NCBI RefSeq assembly: GCF_000219625.1
Contig: NC_018212.1
Coordinates: 124,001-188,000 of the forward strand
Length of the DNA: 64,000 nucleotides
From: Zymoseptoria tritici IPO323
Taxonomy: Eukaryota; Ascomycota; Dothideomycetes; Mycosphaerellales; Mycosphaerellaceae
Direction of reading: 5' to 3'
Below, in pieces: positions 10,388 through 20,559 of the stretch. Within the stretch, counting starts at the first letter, position 1. Each line of letters begins with the position of its first letter. A program made the translations under genes and the position numbers. Below the pieces are notes generated by a model. The model was not told the DNA's origin. It did not search any database and saw only the letters and a program-made list of their open reading frames with translations.

Positions 10388-10954
10388 CAGGCTGAGGAGG
10401 AGCTCCTGTCTTTCACACGCTGTACTTAGCCAAACCAACAAGACAGAAGCCACACAACAGGCGTCCAATCCAACATTCAAGGGCTCGCGCGAGCGGCAAC
10501 AATTGCACGACTCGCAGCTGCACATCGTTTTCAGTGAAGTCTCCAGTATGATGAATGTGCCATGTTGCGATATGATTCTTCAGACCATCGCAAGACCTTA
10601 GTTCGCTCCCGGAACGCCGCAGGGTGCAAGCGACCTGAGAGGCATTGTCGGAGGAGTCATGATGGTATTTCGCGATGCGGATGGCAATGTGAGGGTCGCG
10701 CGGCCGACGGTAGAGGAAAGTATGGCGGCGTGCGCTGCGATCGGCGGTAAGTATCGTCATCAAACGAGCCTCCACCGCAGGCAGCAATGATACTATTTGC
10801 ACATTAGATGGTTGCGGCAGCAGACTCTGCTGCGATGGTACACATTTCAACGGACCCGAAGGCCCATCTGCCCGGGTTGAGAAAGAGCTTATGTATTTCA
10901 CACGCTGGTGTTGGCCAGAGCAGACCAAAGCCGCACCATATATGTGCGCCTAGC
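10388..10954 (+). pseudogene. possible tandem remnant of the knottin-like gene
   Basis: Two stretches, 10388-10450 (downstream of the knottin-like gene) and 10873-10935, resemble each other, sharing TTTCACACGCTG and flanking bases. This suggests a local duplication. Between them a frame reads ESMAACAAIGG followed by a GTAAGT donor (10748), a CATTAG acceptor (10806) and then DGCGSRLCCDG. That parallels CESCVAVGG | GVCEG...GFCCGG of the intact gene, with the intron in the same phase. I cannot find a matching signal-peptide exon or the first Cys hexad, so the copy is probably broken. The similarity is short and the call is tentative. Confidence 0.3.
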
Positions 10955-11972
10955 ACAATTCAATGATTCGGAGCTCCCCATCGTCGAGTGAGAATTTTCA
11001 TGTGTTGTCCGGCTTGCCGTTTGAGGAGATGGTATAAGTCTGGAGCGTTCGTGCATGTCAGCGATCCGAAGATACGTTTCCAAGGCCGCAACACCTTCAG
11101 CTCACCAATCTTACAATCTCAGCCAATCGTCCACCTCACCCAAGAACCATTCGTAACACCGCCGCAAAACCCTACCGCGCAAACCAGTACCATCAGACTC
11201 CAAACCGTCAACATCCACCCACCCGCCACCCTCGGCCTGCCCTCCTTCCCCAACTCCACCAACCTCTGCACCTAGGCTGTCGCACTTCCCTTTCGCGAAG
11301 ATCGGGAGCAATGGGATGAGCAAAGATTGAAACTAATTATAGAAGCGCGGGGTCGCGGTCTTAGACTTGCAAGGTACTGTTAATCGCGAACCTAGATAAC
11401 AAGTTCGCAATCCCCTATGGCGGCGACGCGCGGTTTCGCCCAAGATGCAACAGTAAGCGAGAACTATCTATAGGTGCGTAGGTTCGCGGTTTCTGGCGGC
11501 CTAGAGCTGATTTCACCCAACCCAAGGTATGCACTCATTCAGCCGCAACTCGTATCTACAGTAGGCTGGACAGGCTGGAGGCTCGGCAATCAGTGGCTAC
11601 ACATAAAGAAAATATAGCAGCCAGCGCTCCTTGCGCCTGAGGAATTTCGAATTGTCTCACGGTATACCTGCCAGTGACGTAAAACAGCATCTCTCGCTTC
11701 TGAAAGGAAGGACACATAATTACAACATCGTACGGTCGAGTCTATCTTCCGTGCTAGACCTTTCCATCCCGAAGCTTTGGGGTGAAAACCTAAGAAGGGC
11801 CGGTGGTAGACTCTCTTCCCTTCCATGTTAATTGTAAAGATCTAACGAGGCAGAACACCAGACCGTCTGAGAACTTCCCGATGTGCGTTTTCGAAGTTCC
11901 TTGCCTGTTTTCTAAATCGTTACCGGGCTCGTCCTTTCCCTCTTGCCAACCCAAATTTTCCGCTTCAATCCT
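10955..11972. other. host DNA without a supported gene
   Basis: Contains several 60-95 codon frames on both strands (for example 10988-11275 plus and 11590-11826 minus), but none has a recognisable domain, signal peptide or splice structure. Composition is host-like. Nothing further can be supported. Confidence 0.3.
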
Positions 11973-12665
11973 CTAGCAAAGAAGTCTAACGATGGTATCT
12001 GTAGACTCGCTGAATGGTCGTTGAAGGGTGTTCGTCTTTAAGAATGTCGCGTTTAGAGGGCCGAGAGACGTAGCGAAGATCTTGGTAGGTGGACGTCGGG
12101 AAATGGCGGCCGAAAACACAGTGGAGTATCCGTTTAGTGCAGCATGCATCATAGCCGTTACTGCTCTTTCAAGACTGTCCTCGACGATAACCTGTGCTTT
12201 GCTTGCTCCAGAAATACCTTCCATAACTAGGACATATTCTCGTGAACAATTATCCCTTGTTAATGCCATGCCCGGGCTGACCGTAACCTTGGGGACTCTT
12301 ATGCCAACGTCTGCATCAAAGTCGCCAGTATGTCTCTCCCACGTGTTGCCGATAATACTGCGAGGACAGTCCAATATCGTAAATGCCATCGAGCAACATG
12401 AAACAGATGTGTTTGTCCGAGAGGTGAAGGCAATTGCACTTTAGGAGTGGATTAGAGCAGCTTTGTAAATCGTGTAGCTGACTGCGACCGAAGCCGTTGC
12501 GAGCGCGGTGAAGTAGAGGAAGGAGTGGATCGAGGCTGTCGCCACGCCAGGGTAAGCTTGGAGGACAGCAGTTTCGCGGGTGGTGAGTCCGGCGCTGATT
12601 GAGGCGATTGCGGGAGCGGCGATGCTGACGGGGAAGTCGATACGACGCGGGCTCGAGTGTGTCAC
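11973..12665 (-). pseudogene. unrecognised host reading frame interrupted by a stop
   Basis: Two minus-strand frames lie in the same phase, 12441-12665 (74 codons) and 11973-12389 (138 codons). They are separated by a TAA at 12441 and a short open linker. The upstream part is rich in small hydrophobic residues and could hold a membrane segment (ASIHSFLYFTALATASVAV). The downstream part (PKVTVSPGM, EYVLVMEGISG, FATSLGPLNATFL) looks like ordinary protein but I do not recognise the family. An equally long plus-strand frame covers 12028-12444, so the coding strand is not certain. The TAA is compatible with one C->T change. Treat as an unidentified, possibly decayed gene. Confidence 0.3.
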
Positions 12666-12932
12666 CTGATACTACAGGAGTTCTAATTGGCCAGCCCGTC
12701 CGAAGCCACAGCACACCGGAATCTGGTGCACTAATCTGGTTGGCTGTGATGCAGCTCCTGCTCCTCCGGAGAGGTCGGGATAATGTTGATAGGAAGGCGT
12801 GATGAAGCCAGACCTGTATAGCGATTCATAGGGTGAGAAGACAGTTGAGGATCTGCTCGGCGGTACAGCGAGACGCGAGACTCCGGCCGAAAATGGAGCT
12901 TCTTCCTAGCGGGAAGTCTGAACTGCGCCTCG

Positions 12933-13421
12933 ATGCTCTGTTGCAAGGCAGGTTTTCGACCCCTGCTATACCACCCATGGAGGCATTCGTTTTGCGGGAT
13001 CTACGAGGATGACGACGAGTCAAGCAAGCATGTTCTCGCCCGGCCCTCTCATATCGAGATTGACTGTGGTAATCCATTCACCAATATCCCCGGCGATGTC
13101 TTCAACGCCACCGCTGCACTCTATGATCCTCCAGGCCGGTACGTGGACGAGATTGGCGGGTGGGTGACCGACTGCCATGCCGCCGTGCCCTCCGTTGCCC
13201 TCCGGATCGATGGGGTCGACATGTGGTTTGAGAAGAAAGCGCTGCTGGGCTCGCCAATATCACTCAAGTCGGGCCCGGATTACTGTATGCTGGGGTTGCA
13301 GCCTGACAACGGAAGTGGTCTCGGCAGCGCAGGCGCCACTTGGCTGTAAGGGCTTGTTACGGTCTACGATGTTGGAGAGAAGAGGATGATGTTTGCGCAG
13401 AGAGTGAGAGGGGAGAGATGA
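12933..13421 (+). pseudogene. fungal A1 (pepsin-like) aspartic protease, C-terminal fragment
   Basis: The plus-strand frame from 12933 to a TAA at 13347 continues in the same phase to 13421. It shows the second active-site block as EIDCGNPFTNIP (pepsin family: D-[ST]-G; here D-C-G), then DVFNATAALYDPPGRYVDE, VALRIDGVDMWF, CMLGLQP, TWL. After the stop comes GLVTVYDVGEKRMMFAQR, which is the conserved C-terminal strand of secreted fungal aspartic proteases. The TAA is a CAA->TAA change. I do not find the first active-site lobe upstream; similarity fades before about 13000, so this is a 5'-truncated fragment. It lies tail-to-tail with the DUF6606 fragment (13615-13958), suggesting a rearrangement breakpoint near 13430-13600. 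The altered Ser/Thr position may also be mutational. Confidence 0.65.
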
Positions 13422-13614
13422 GAGCTGCTACTTGAGGCAATTCTGGAGAAGAGCCGAAGTTCTGGACGAGAGGAGCGCAAGGTGGAGTTGCCGTTGACGA
13501 AGATTGTCGGGGCGAAGAATCTGAAGGGGTTGGCGGAGCACGCTGCATCTTGCTAGTCTGGCTGGATGTTGGAGCAAATGAGGAAGGCCGATTGATTGAT
13601 GCGCGAGATTGCAA

Positions 13615-13958
13615 TTACAGGATGTATTCGTTCACCTGGGGGAGAGAGATGAAGGTGTCTTTGTTGAAGTCAAGTGAACTTAGCCCGGACAGTGTCAAGT
13701 CCTTGGTTCCCTGCGATGCATCCATGTGTTGCATCAGCGCGCGATGTGATGCGCCCAGAGTGTCTTGAATTCCTCTCCTCGCGTGTAGAAGCTCAGTAGG
13801 TTGTGAAGATAGCTTCTGCAGACGCCGCACAATATTGGCGTTCATACAAGACAGCATATCACTCGATGTGGAGGAGCGGGCAAGATAGTGCTTCAGAATG
13901 ACGCTGTGGATGAACACTATGCATTCCTTGTAGATGGCATTGCCGTCTGGGCCCTCTT
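13615..13958 (-). pseudogene. DUF6606-domain gene, downstream part, cut off by Copia-1
   Basis: The minus-strand frame enters from the Copia-1 border (TSD CTCTT at 13954-13958) as GPDGNAIYKECIVFIHSVIL, passes LARSSTSSDML, RRLQKL and LMQHMDA, and meets a TAA at 13615-13617. When Copia-1 and one TSD are removed it continues in phase from the 267-codon frame at 32921-33718 (...MQLTLSQE|GPDG...). The combined reading is 378 codons before the stop. The stop is a CAA->TAA change followed by more protein-like sequence (LQSRASINRPSSFAPTSS), so the original gene was longer, but homology is lost by about 13550. DUF3638-type proteins are normally very large, so most of this gene is missing. Confidence 0.75.
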
Positions 13959-14069
13959 TGTTGAATTTGAAAATGATTAATTGAAGAACTAACTACCAAC
14001 AAGGAGAGAGGTATCCTGATATACACCATTTAGAGCTAGCCAGCCATTGCCAGCCACCGTATTTTAACA
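13959..14069 (-). repeat. Copia-1 3' LTR
   Basis: 111 bp, ends TG...CA with inverted TGTTGAA/TTAACA termini. It matches 32810-32920 apart from a few C/T or G/A differences (for example TTTTAACA here against TTTCAACA), which are RIP-type. It abuts TSD CTCTT on its left and the polypurine tract complement CTCCCCCTC on its right, so this is the 3' LTR of a minus-strand element. Confidence 0.93.
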
Positions 14070-15263
14070 CTCCCCCTCGTTAGCTGTTCTATTGCTAGCC
14101 TTATTAAACCCTCTATAAGGGAAGAGTGCTAACTTACTTACTTAGCGGTGTAGTGTTTAGTAAGGTATTCTATCTTAACGAACGACTCCTACCGTAGGTC
14201 CTTTAAATTGTGTTTCTTGTCCTCCGGATTAAAGTAACTATCCTTTATCTAGCTCATTTTGTAAACCTAGCGCATAGTGTGTCCGATGTAGTAGTTCTTA
14301 TCGACCTTAATGCTAGTGTCGCTAAATTAAGCCTAATCTATAGTATCGGTAATAAAGTCGTTATAAATGTTTCCTATAAATACTCGATTAATTCGCTAGG
14401 TAGATCTAATCTTATTATAGAAACGAACAATGCCTCTATAGACTTCGTTTAGCTTAACCTTGTCGTATCGACGCATAAGGTTCCCGCCGTCGTAGTCGTA
14501 GATAAACAGATTCTTTCTATACTTAGTAGGGCTACTAACGATCGCGAAGGCCTATACGTGCTACGGGCGTTAACTCTAGTTAGAGTCTTTTACCTAGTTA
14601 GCTTGTAGGCTTTTAACTAGGGCGATCTAGGTTTTCGCGGTGTATAGTTTAAGTTCCTTACACCTCGTCTTATAGGCGGTTTAGAAAGCGGTCTATAGAT
14701 TAGAGTCTTTAGCGTCGTCGTACGTAGTAGACTAGTTTACCCGTTCTTAATCGGTTAAGAATATAAGAGGTTTAGGGTAAATATATAGTCTCTTACGACC
14801 GTATTTCTCCGCAGATCCTTAGTTAAAGGCTTGTAGCATTCTAGCTATTTCGCGGCAATCCTTTAATTGTTCGGTAGATATAAAGTAATCTCGGTAGATG
14901 CTTTCGAGGGTTTCGAGGGTAAGGACGCTAAAATCTACGCTAGAGAGGTTCTTAGGTAGTAGGGGACGTCTCTACTTAAGCCTTTGTCGAAGGGTTCGGC
15001 CGGTAGTAGTGCTTAGAAAGTTAGCTATATTAGACAGTAGAAGTAACTAGTCTAAGTCGATTCTTATTAAGGTAGGGCGGCCGGAATTATTCTCCGTAAG
15101 CTTAAATCTAGATTCGGTTCTATAGTTATAGTTTCGGTAGAAAGGGAAGTCTTCTATAGCTGTTGCCTAGTCGGATGTTTAAGAAAGGAAGCAAGTTTGG
15201 ATCTAAAGTCTAAAAATCCTTATACTCTGGCGCTAAGGTTAGCGCCGAGGATTATATAACTCG
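14070..15263 (-). pseudogene. Copia-1 extra ORF downstream of pol (unknown protein)
   Basis: Between RNase H and the 3' LTR, the minus strand carries a long frame interrupted only by RIP-type stops. It starts before the Gypsy-1 insertion (about 27540-27364) and resumes at 15263. Readable blocks are ATAIEDFPFYRNYNYRTESR, SGRPTLIRIDLD, VLTLETLESIYRDYFIST, KLNEVYRGIVRFYNKIR, VFIGNIYNDFITDT and KVDKNYYIGHTM. Trp and Gln positions have become TAG/TAA. The piece is roughly 400 codons long. I recognise no domain and see no signal peptide or membrane span that would suggest an envelope protein. It is unrelated in sequence to the extra ORF of Copia-2. Alternatives are a captured host gene or an element-specific accessory protein. 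Confidence 0.5.
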
Positions 15264-15268
15264 GATTT

Positions 15269-15483
15269 TGTCACATCTGCCTCCGCCGAATACCGACAAT
15301 CGGCATCTGATCCCCTGCCTCAGCGGCATATGCACCCCTACTAGGGCCTTTTAAGCTCGTTTAAGCTAGATTGCGCCTGTAGTATAAGGATACGTAGAAT
15401 CTCCTCCTTCCGAGAGAGTATCGAATCGAGTCTGTTCTAAAGTAATTTATACTGCTACTCTATTCTTAACTGCACCGTTTACA
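15269..15483 (+). repeat. Gypsy-1 5' LTR
   Basis: 215 bp, TG...CA. The same sequence recurs at 27144-27358, 48837-49051, 55549-55763 and, as a solo LTR, at 60659-61017. Downstream of it the sequence CACGATTCGATCTACCC is conserved in both Gypsy copies and may be the primer site. It does not begin with the usual TGG complementary to a tRNA CCA end. Confidence 0.95.
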
Positions 15484-15525
15484 CACGATTCGATCTACCC
15501 TACAGCACGACGAATTACTTCCGAG

Positions 15526-18500
15526 ATGGCTTCGTCTCGTCCCGGCCTATTAGGGAGCAAGAGCACCCGTCGCCGTACGAACGAACCCGCTAACGACCCG
15601 GAGACTATAGAAACCCCTACTTAGACTGCTGTTAGCGACGACAAAGACGCCGAAGGTAGGCCTAAAAACCTAGAAGAACCTATCGGGCACTAGGATGCCG
15701 CTAACGAGGGCGAAGAAGAACCGGAGAACTATCTATAGGAAGAAGACACCTTACCTAAGGGAGAAGAAGACGATATTAATAAACAAATCCGCAAGGAAGA
15801 GGCCGCTACCGCCAGACAGGAGCGCCTCCTCCAGCTTAGCCTTCTCTAGGCACGCAACAAGGCTATAAGGGACCGCATCGCCTAGGTACAGAACGGATCT
15901 ATCCCTACTGTCCTGCCCGATGCCCTAGTTCGGCTATCCATCCCTAAGAACGCGCTCCTAAAGGCCCGGAATCCCTACATCTTCGAGGGAAAGAACCGCG
16001 CCGACTAGGAATAGTAGTAGGAAGACATTAACCGAGTAATCAACCGGGCTAGCATAGCCACCGACGAAGAAAAGATAGAATTCGCTAAAGAATAGATAGC
16101 AAGACCCTAAAAGCAGCACTAGAAGCGCTACCTTCTCGACAAGGCACCTGTTCGGCTAACATAGAGCGATATGCAGCTCGTAATGCTAGATTCTATAGGT
16201 ACAAAAGACGAACGTACCTAAAGAGCTATAGACAACATTAAAGAGGCTAAACAGGGCGATAGGACCCTAACCGGGCTAATAAACTACCTAAAAGAATAGT
16301 AGGATAAGATCGGTTGCACCGACATTCCTAGGATAATCTATAAATTTAAGGGAGCTCTTACCCCGGCGGTTAGAAACAGGCTCGAACAGGGCTAAGTTAC
16401 CCTTACGACCCTTATAGATGTAGAGGAACGAGCTAACATATCGTACCGATAGATACAAGAATTTAACAAAAAGCGCTTAGCAAAGACTTCCGTTAACGAG
16501 ACTAACAGAAGGCGCCCAAACAAAAACAACAAGCCCCCGAGTAGGCCGAGAAGGGCCAAAACCCCCCCGAAGGCGGCTAATAAGGAGAAGTCGGCCACCG
16601 CCTACTAGACATATAGCAAAGAGGGCTACCGGCGCTAGGAATGCCCTAACAAGGACCAGTCGGGAAAAGGGAGAGCCCGTAGTAGATCTCCTCTAATCGC
16701 TGCGGGTTAAGTCTAGTACTTAGAGGCCTAAAGAAAGGCTGCCGAGCTAGGAGGAATCCCCCGAACTACAGGGGAAGGGCTAATACGCCTTAAAGTAGAG
16801 ATGCAGGGTCCTAATAGGACTAAGACACTCTAAGCACTGCTCGATTGCGGAGCGCAAAGCAACTTTATAGACAACATAGCAGCCAAAGAGCTAGGCCTAA
16901 GCCCCGAGTTAGGGCAAACGGCCTAATACGTAGTACTAAACAGCTAGAGGATAGCTGTTTAGGGAGAATGCCGCGTCCCGTTCAAAGTAACGGACACTTA
17001 AGGACACACAAGAGGATGTGTAGAAACCTTCGTAGTCGGAAGAATCCACGGGTTCTAACTAGTCCTCGGCATGCCCTAGCTAGAACGATAGAACCCGAGG
17101 GTGAACTTCATCCGCAAAAGCGTTACCTAGAAGGGGACGAAAGGTAGACAATAGAGGCCGGTCAGGCTCGTCTTACCTAAAGAGTTCTAGAAGGACGCCT
17201 CCGGCATCCCTTCGGGGCGCGTTTAGGCCCTTGCCGCTTAACGTATAGACGACGCGCCAAAAGAACCGGAACTTCTAAGCGAATTCTCGGATTTCGCGGA
17301 CGTTTTCGTAGAAGGAAACGAGTCCCTTCTCCCCGAGACGGGGCCGAATAAGCTTAGTATCGACCTCGAAGAAGGCAAGGAGGCCCCGTACGGCCTATTG
17401 TACAACCTCTCTGTAACAGAACTAGAGACTCTGCGCAACTACCTCGCCGACAGCCTAGAGAAGGGGTGGATCCGCCCCTCGACCTCCCTAGCGGGGGCAG
17501 GCATCCTCTTTGTAAAGAAAAAGGACGGTAGCCTACGTCTGTGCGTCGACTATAGGGCCCTTAATGCCGTTACTATTAAGAATAGACACGCCCTGCCCCT
17601 CGTCTAGGAATCTCTAGACTAGTTAGCGCCGGCAAAGTTCTTTACAAAGCTAGATATACGAGACGCGTACTATCGCATCCGAATTAAGGAGAGTAACTAG
17701 TAGAAAACTGCCTTTCGGACGAGGTATGGCCACTTTAAGTACACTGTAGTCCCGTTTGGGCTAACTAACGCCCTAGCAGTGTTCCAAGGATACATAAACT
17801 ACGCCCTCCGGGGCCTACTAGACTACTATGTTGTAGTATACCTCGACGATATCTTGATATACTTACAAGACGCCGAAAGCCATAAGAAACACGTTAGGAT
17901 AGTCCTCGAGAGACTTAGAAGACACCGACTCTTTGCCAAACTGTCAAAGTGCGAGTTCTTTAAGCAGCAAGTCGGCTACCTTAGGTTCGTAGTAACCCTA
18001 AAAGGGGTCGAAATAGAGGCAGAAAGGATCCAAGCTATTACTAACTAGCCCCTTCTAGCCTTAGTTAGGGACATTCGCATCTTTATCGGATTTGCGAACT
18101 ACTACTGCTAGTTTATTAAGGGATTCTCCCGCATAGCTAGCCCACTAAACCGCTTAACAGAAAGAGGCCTAAATAGTGCCAAAGGAGGACACCGACAGAG
18201 AAAGGAGGAATTAGTTCCCCTCGAACTCCTACCTAACGCAGTACAAGCATTCCAGCAGTTAAAGACCAGGTTTATTAAAGCGCCTATCTTGCGGCATTTC
18301 GACCTAAAACTGCCTATCCGCGTCGTAACAGATGCCTCTGGGTTCGCCGTCGGGGTAGTACTGTCCTAACCGCATAAAACGGAGGGCAAAATGTACTAGC
18401 ACCTAGTAGCCTTCTTCTCTAGCAAGATAAACGCGGCCGAAAGGAACTATAACACACACGATTAAGAGCTTCTCGCTATAGTCGAGGCCTTTAAGCACTA

Positions 18501-20394
18501 GAGACACTACGTTAAGGGCGCTTCGCACTAAATTAAGGTCTTAACAGACTATTACAACCTAAAATAGTTTATAACAACTAAGCAACTAAGCCGAAGACAG
18601 GCAAGATAGGCAGAGCAGCTGTCAAACGTCGACTTCCGTACAACGTACAACCCGGGGTCGCTTAATGCCGCCGCGGACGGAGTAAGCAGACGCCTAGACT
18701 TAGAAGATAGGGACTACTCGGGACGGTAGATTAACGAAAGCGACAGTGCTCCTGCATTAGACACCCTTCGGCACTAACTAGGTCTGTCCGAGGGAATAAC
18801 GGCCGAATCTAGCCCCGTTCGGTCTATAATAGCAGTTATAACCTACTATCTGCAGCTCGCTAGGACCTACTGCAGCAAAACGTACATAATAGCGAGCACT
18901 CTAATAGAAGAATTATCAGACTCCCCGCTAATTAATACAATACGCGAAAGCCTGAAACATAACCCTATAGCATCGACAGTCGAACTGGCTATAAATAACC
19001 CGGATCCGCCGGAATAGACCTAAAGGTAGGCTATACAGGGCGAATTCCTCTTCTACGAACGGAAACTGTATATGCTAGCGGGCCCAGTACGCCTAGCAGC
19101 CCTCCGCTAGTGCTATAACGATCCCCTAGCTAGCCACTTTGGGTTTAAACAGACCCTAGAGCTATTGCAACGGTCGTTCTACTAGCCAGACATAAGAAAA
19201 TACATTAAGGACTACGTAAACAGCTGCTAGACATGCGACAGGGCGAAGCTACGGCGACATAGCCTATATAGAGAACTCTATGCGGAAGCTCCACCAAACG
19301 GGCCCTAGGAGGACCTAACATTAGATTTTATTACCGATCTGCCCCTAAGTACGTTTATAGGGCACATATACGACTTAATCCTCGTCGTTATAGACAGGTA
19401 GTCCAAAATAGCCCACTACATTCCTGTACGGAAGGACATTAACGCCGAAACCCTCGCGGAGGTCTTCCTAAGAGAAATCTTCTACCTTTACAGAACTCCT
19501 AAGTTAATTACGTCCGACAGAGGACTAATCCTTATATCCAAGTTCTAGAGCACACTTTGCTACTACCTTAGGGTCCGAAGGGGCCTAAGCACCGCATATT
19601 ACCCCTAAACGGACGGTTAGACGGAACGTTAGAACCAAACGCTAGAGCAATACCTACGAGTATACTGCAACTACGAACAGGACAACTAGGCACAGATGCT
19701 GTCGGTAGCCGAATTCTCTTACAACGATAGCGTCTATACGACAACAGGGGTAACACTATTCCAAGCATGTAACGTTCGCGATCTAATTGCCGCTAGATAG
19801 CCCGACCTGCCCTAATTAGAGGGCAAAGCTCCTAGTGCAGCGGAAATAGCGCACAGAGTAATCGGCCTGCAGAAAACGCTATATAAAAGACTAGCTGCGT
19901 TACAGGAGAGACACGCACGATACTACAATGCTCGCAAAACTGCGAAAACATACAAGGTTAGCGACCGTGTGTACCTCTCCACTCGATATTTAAAGTCTAT
20001 CCGGCCGTCGGAAAAGCTCGATTACAAGTATGTCGGCCTATATAGGATTAAGCGAGTCGTGAACGACGTCGCGTATACGCTAGAACTGCCGGAAACGATA
20101 AACATCTATCCTACGTTCTACATCTCCCTGCTAGAGGAGGAAAAACCTGCTAAAATTACTAAACGGGCCTAGAATAGCCTAAAGGAGATCCGATTAGAGG
20201 AACCCGACGTTTACGTAGTAGACAAGATCCTGAAGCGTAAGAAACAACACGGCAGATAGATGTACAGGATCGCGTAGAAGGGCTGGCCCGCGTCTGAAAA
20301 CACTTGGGAACCTGCGACTTACATTAGCCCTACTGCGATAAGAGCATTTAATAGAAGCACGGGAGGTACTAAGGGCGGTAGACCAGCACGATAG
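15526..20394 (+). pseudogene. Gypsy-1 gag-pol polyprotein with C-terminal chromodomain
   Basis: One frame of 1622 codons from ATG 15526 to TAG 20392-20394, with no frameshift between gag and pol. It is broken only by RIP-type TAG/TAA. Gag: acidic N-terminus, Ty3-type core (NPYIFEGKNRADW at about 15970, RYLLDKAPVRL at about 16120), basic stretch and knuckle remnant near 16610-16650. Protease: LLDCGAQSNFI near 16845 (D-C-G where D-[ST]-G is usual). Reverse transcriptase: [21 protein letters not shown] (RT core), catalytic YLDD at 17839-17850, intact. RNase H: IRVVTDASGFAVG near 18320. Integrase: zinc region near 19100-19230, core LDFITDLPLS near 19325. Chromodomain: MYRIAWKGWPASENTWEPA near 20260-20310. 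It would copy and integrate the element; it cannot be expressed as is. Confidence 0.9.
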
Positions 20395-20559
20395 ATATAA
20401 TAATAATAAAGTCTTGTATTGCTAATCCATCCCTCTATATAACTATGTACAGGGCAAGCAGCCTTCCCTAAATTTTACTAAGGGCAAAAAGCCATAGGCA
20501 TAAAAACCCTCCTAATCTCTCTCTGCTTATGTCTCCTAGGACTATTAGTAGACACCTTT

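Noticed and set aside
12028..12444. 138-codon plus-strand ORF
   Set aside because: Overlaps an equally long minus frame that continues in phase upstream; neither has a recognised domain, so only the minus reading is listed, at low confidence.
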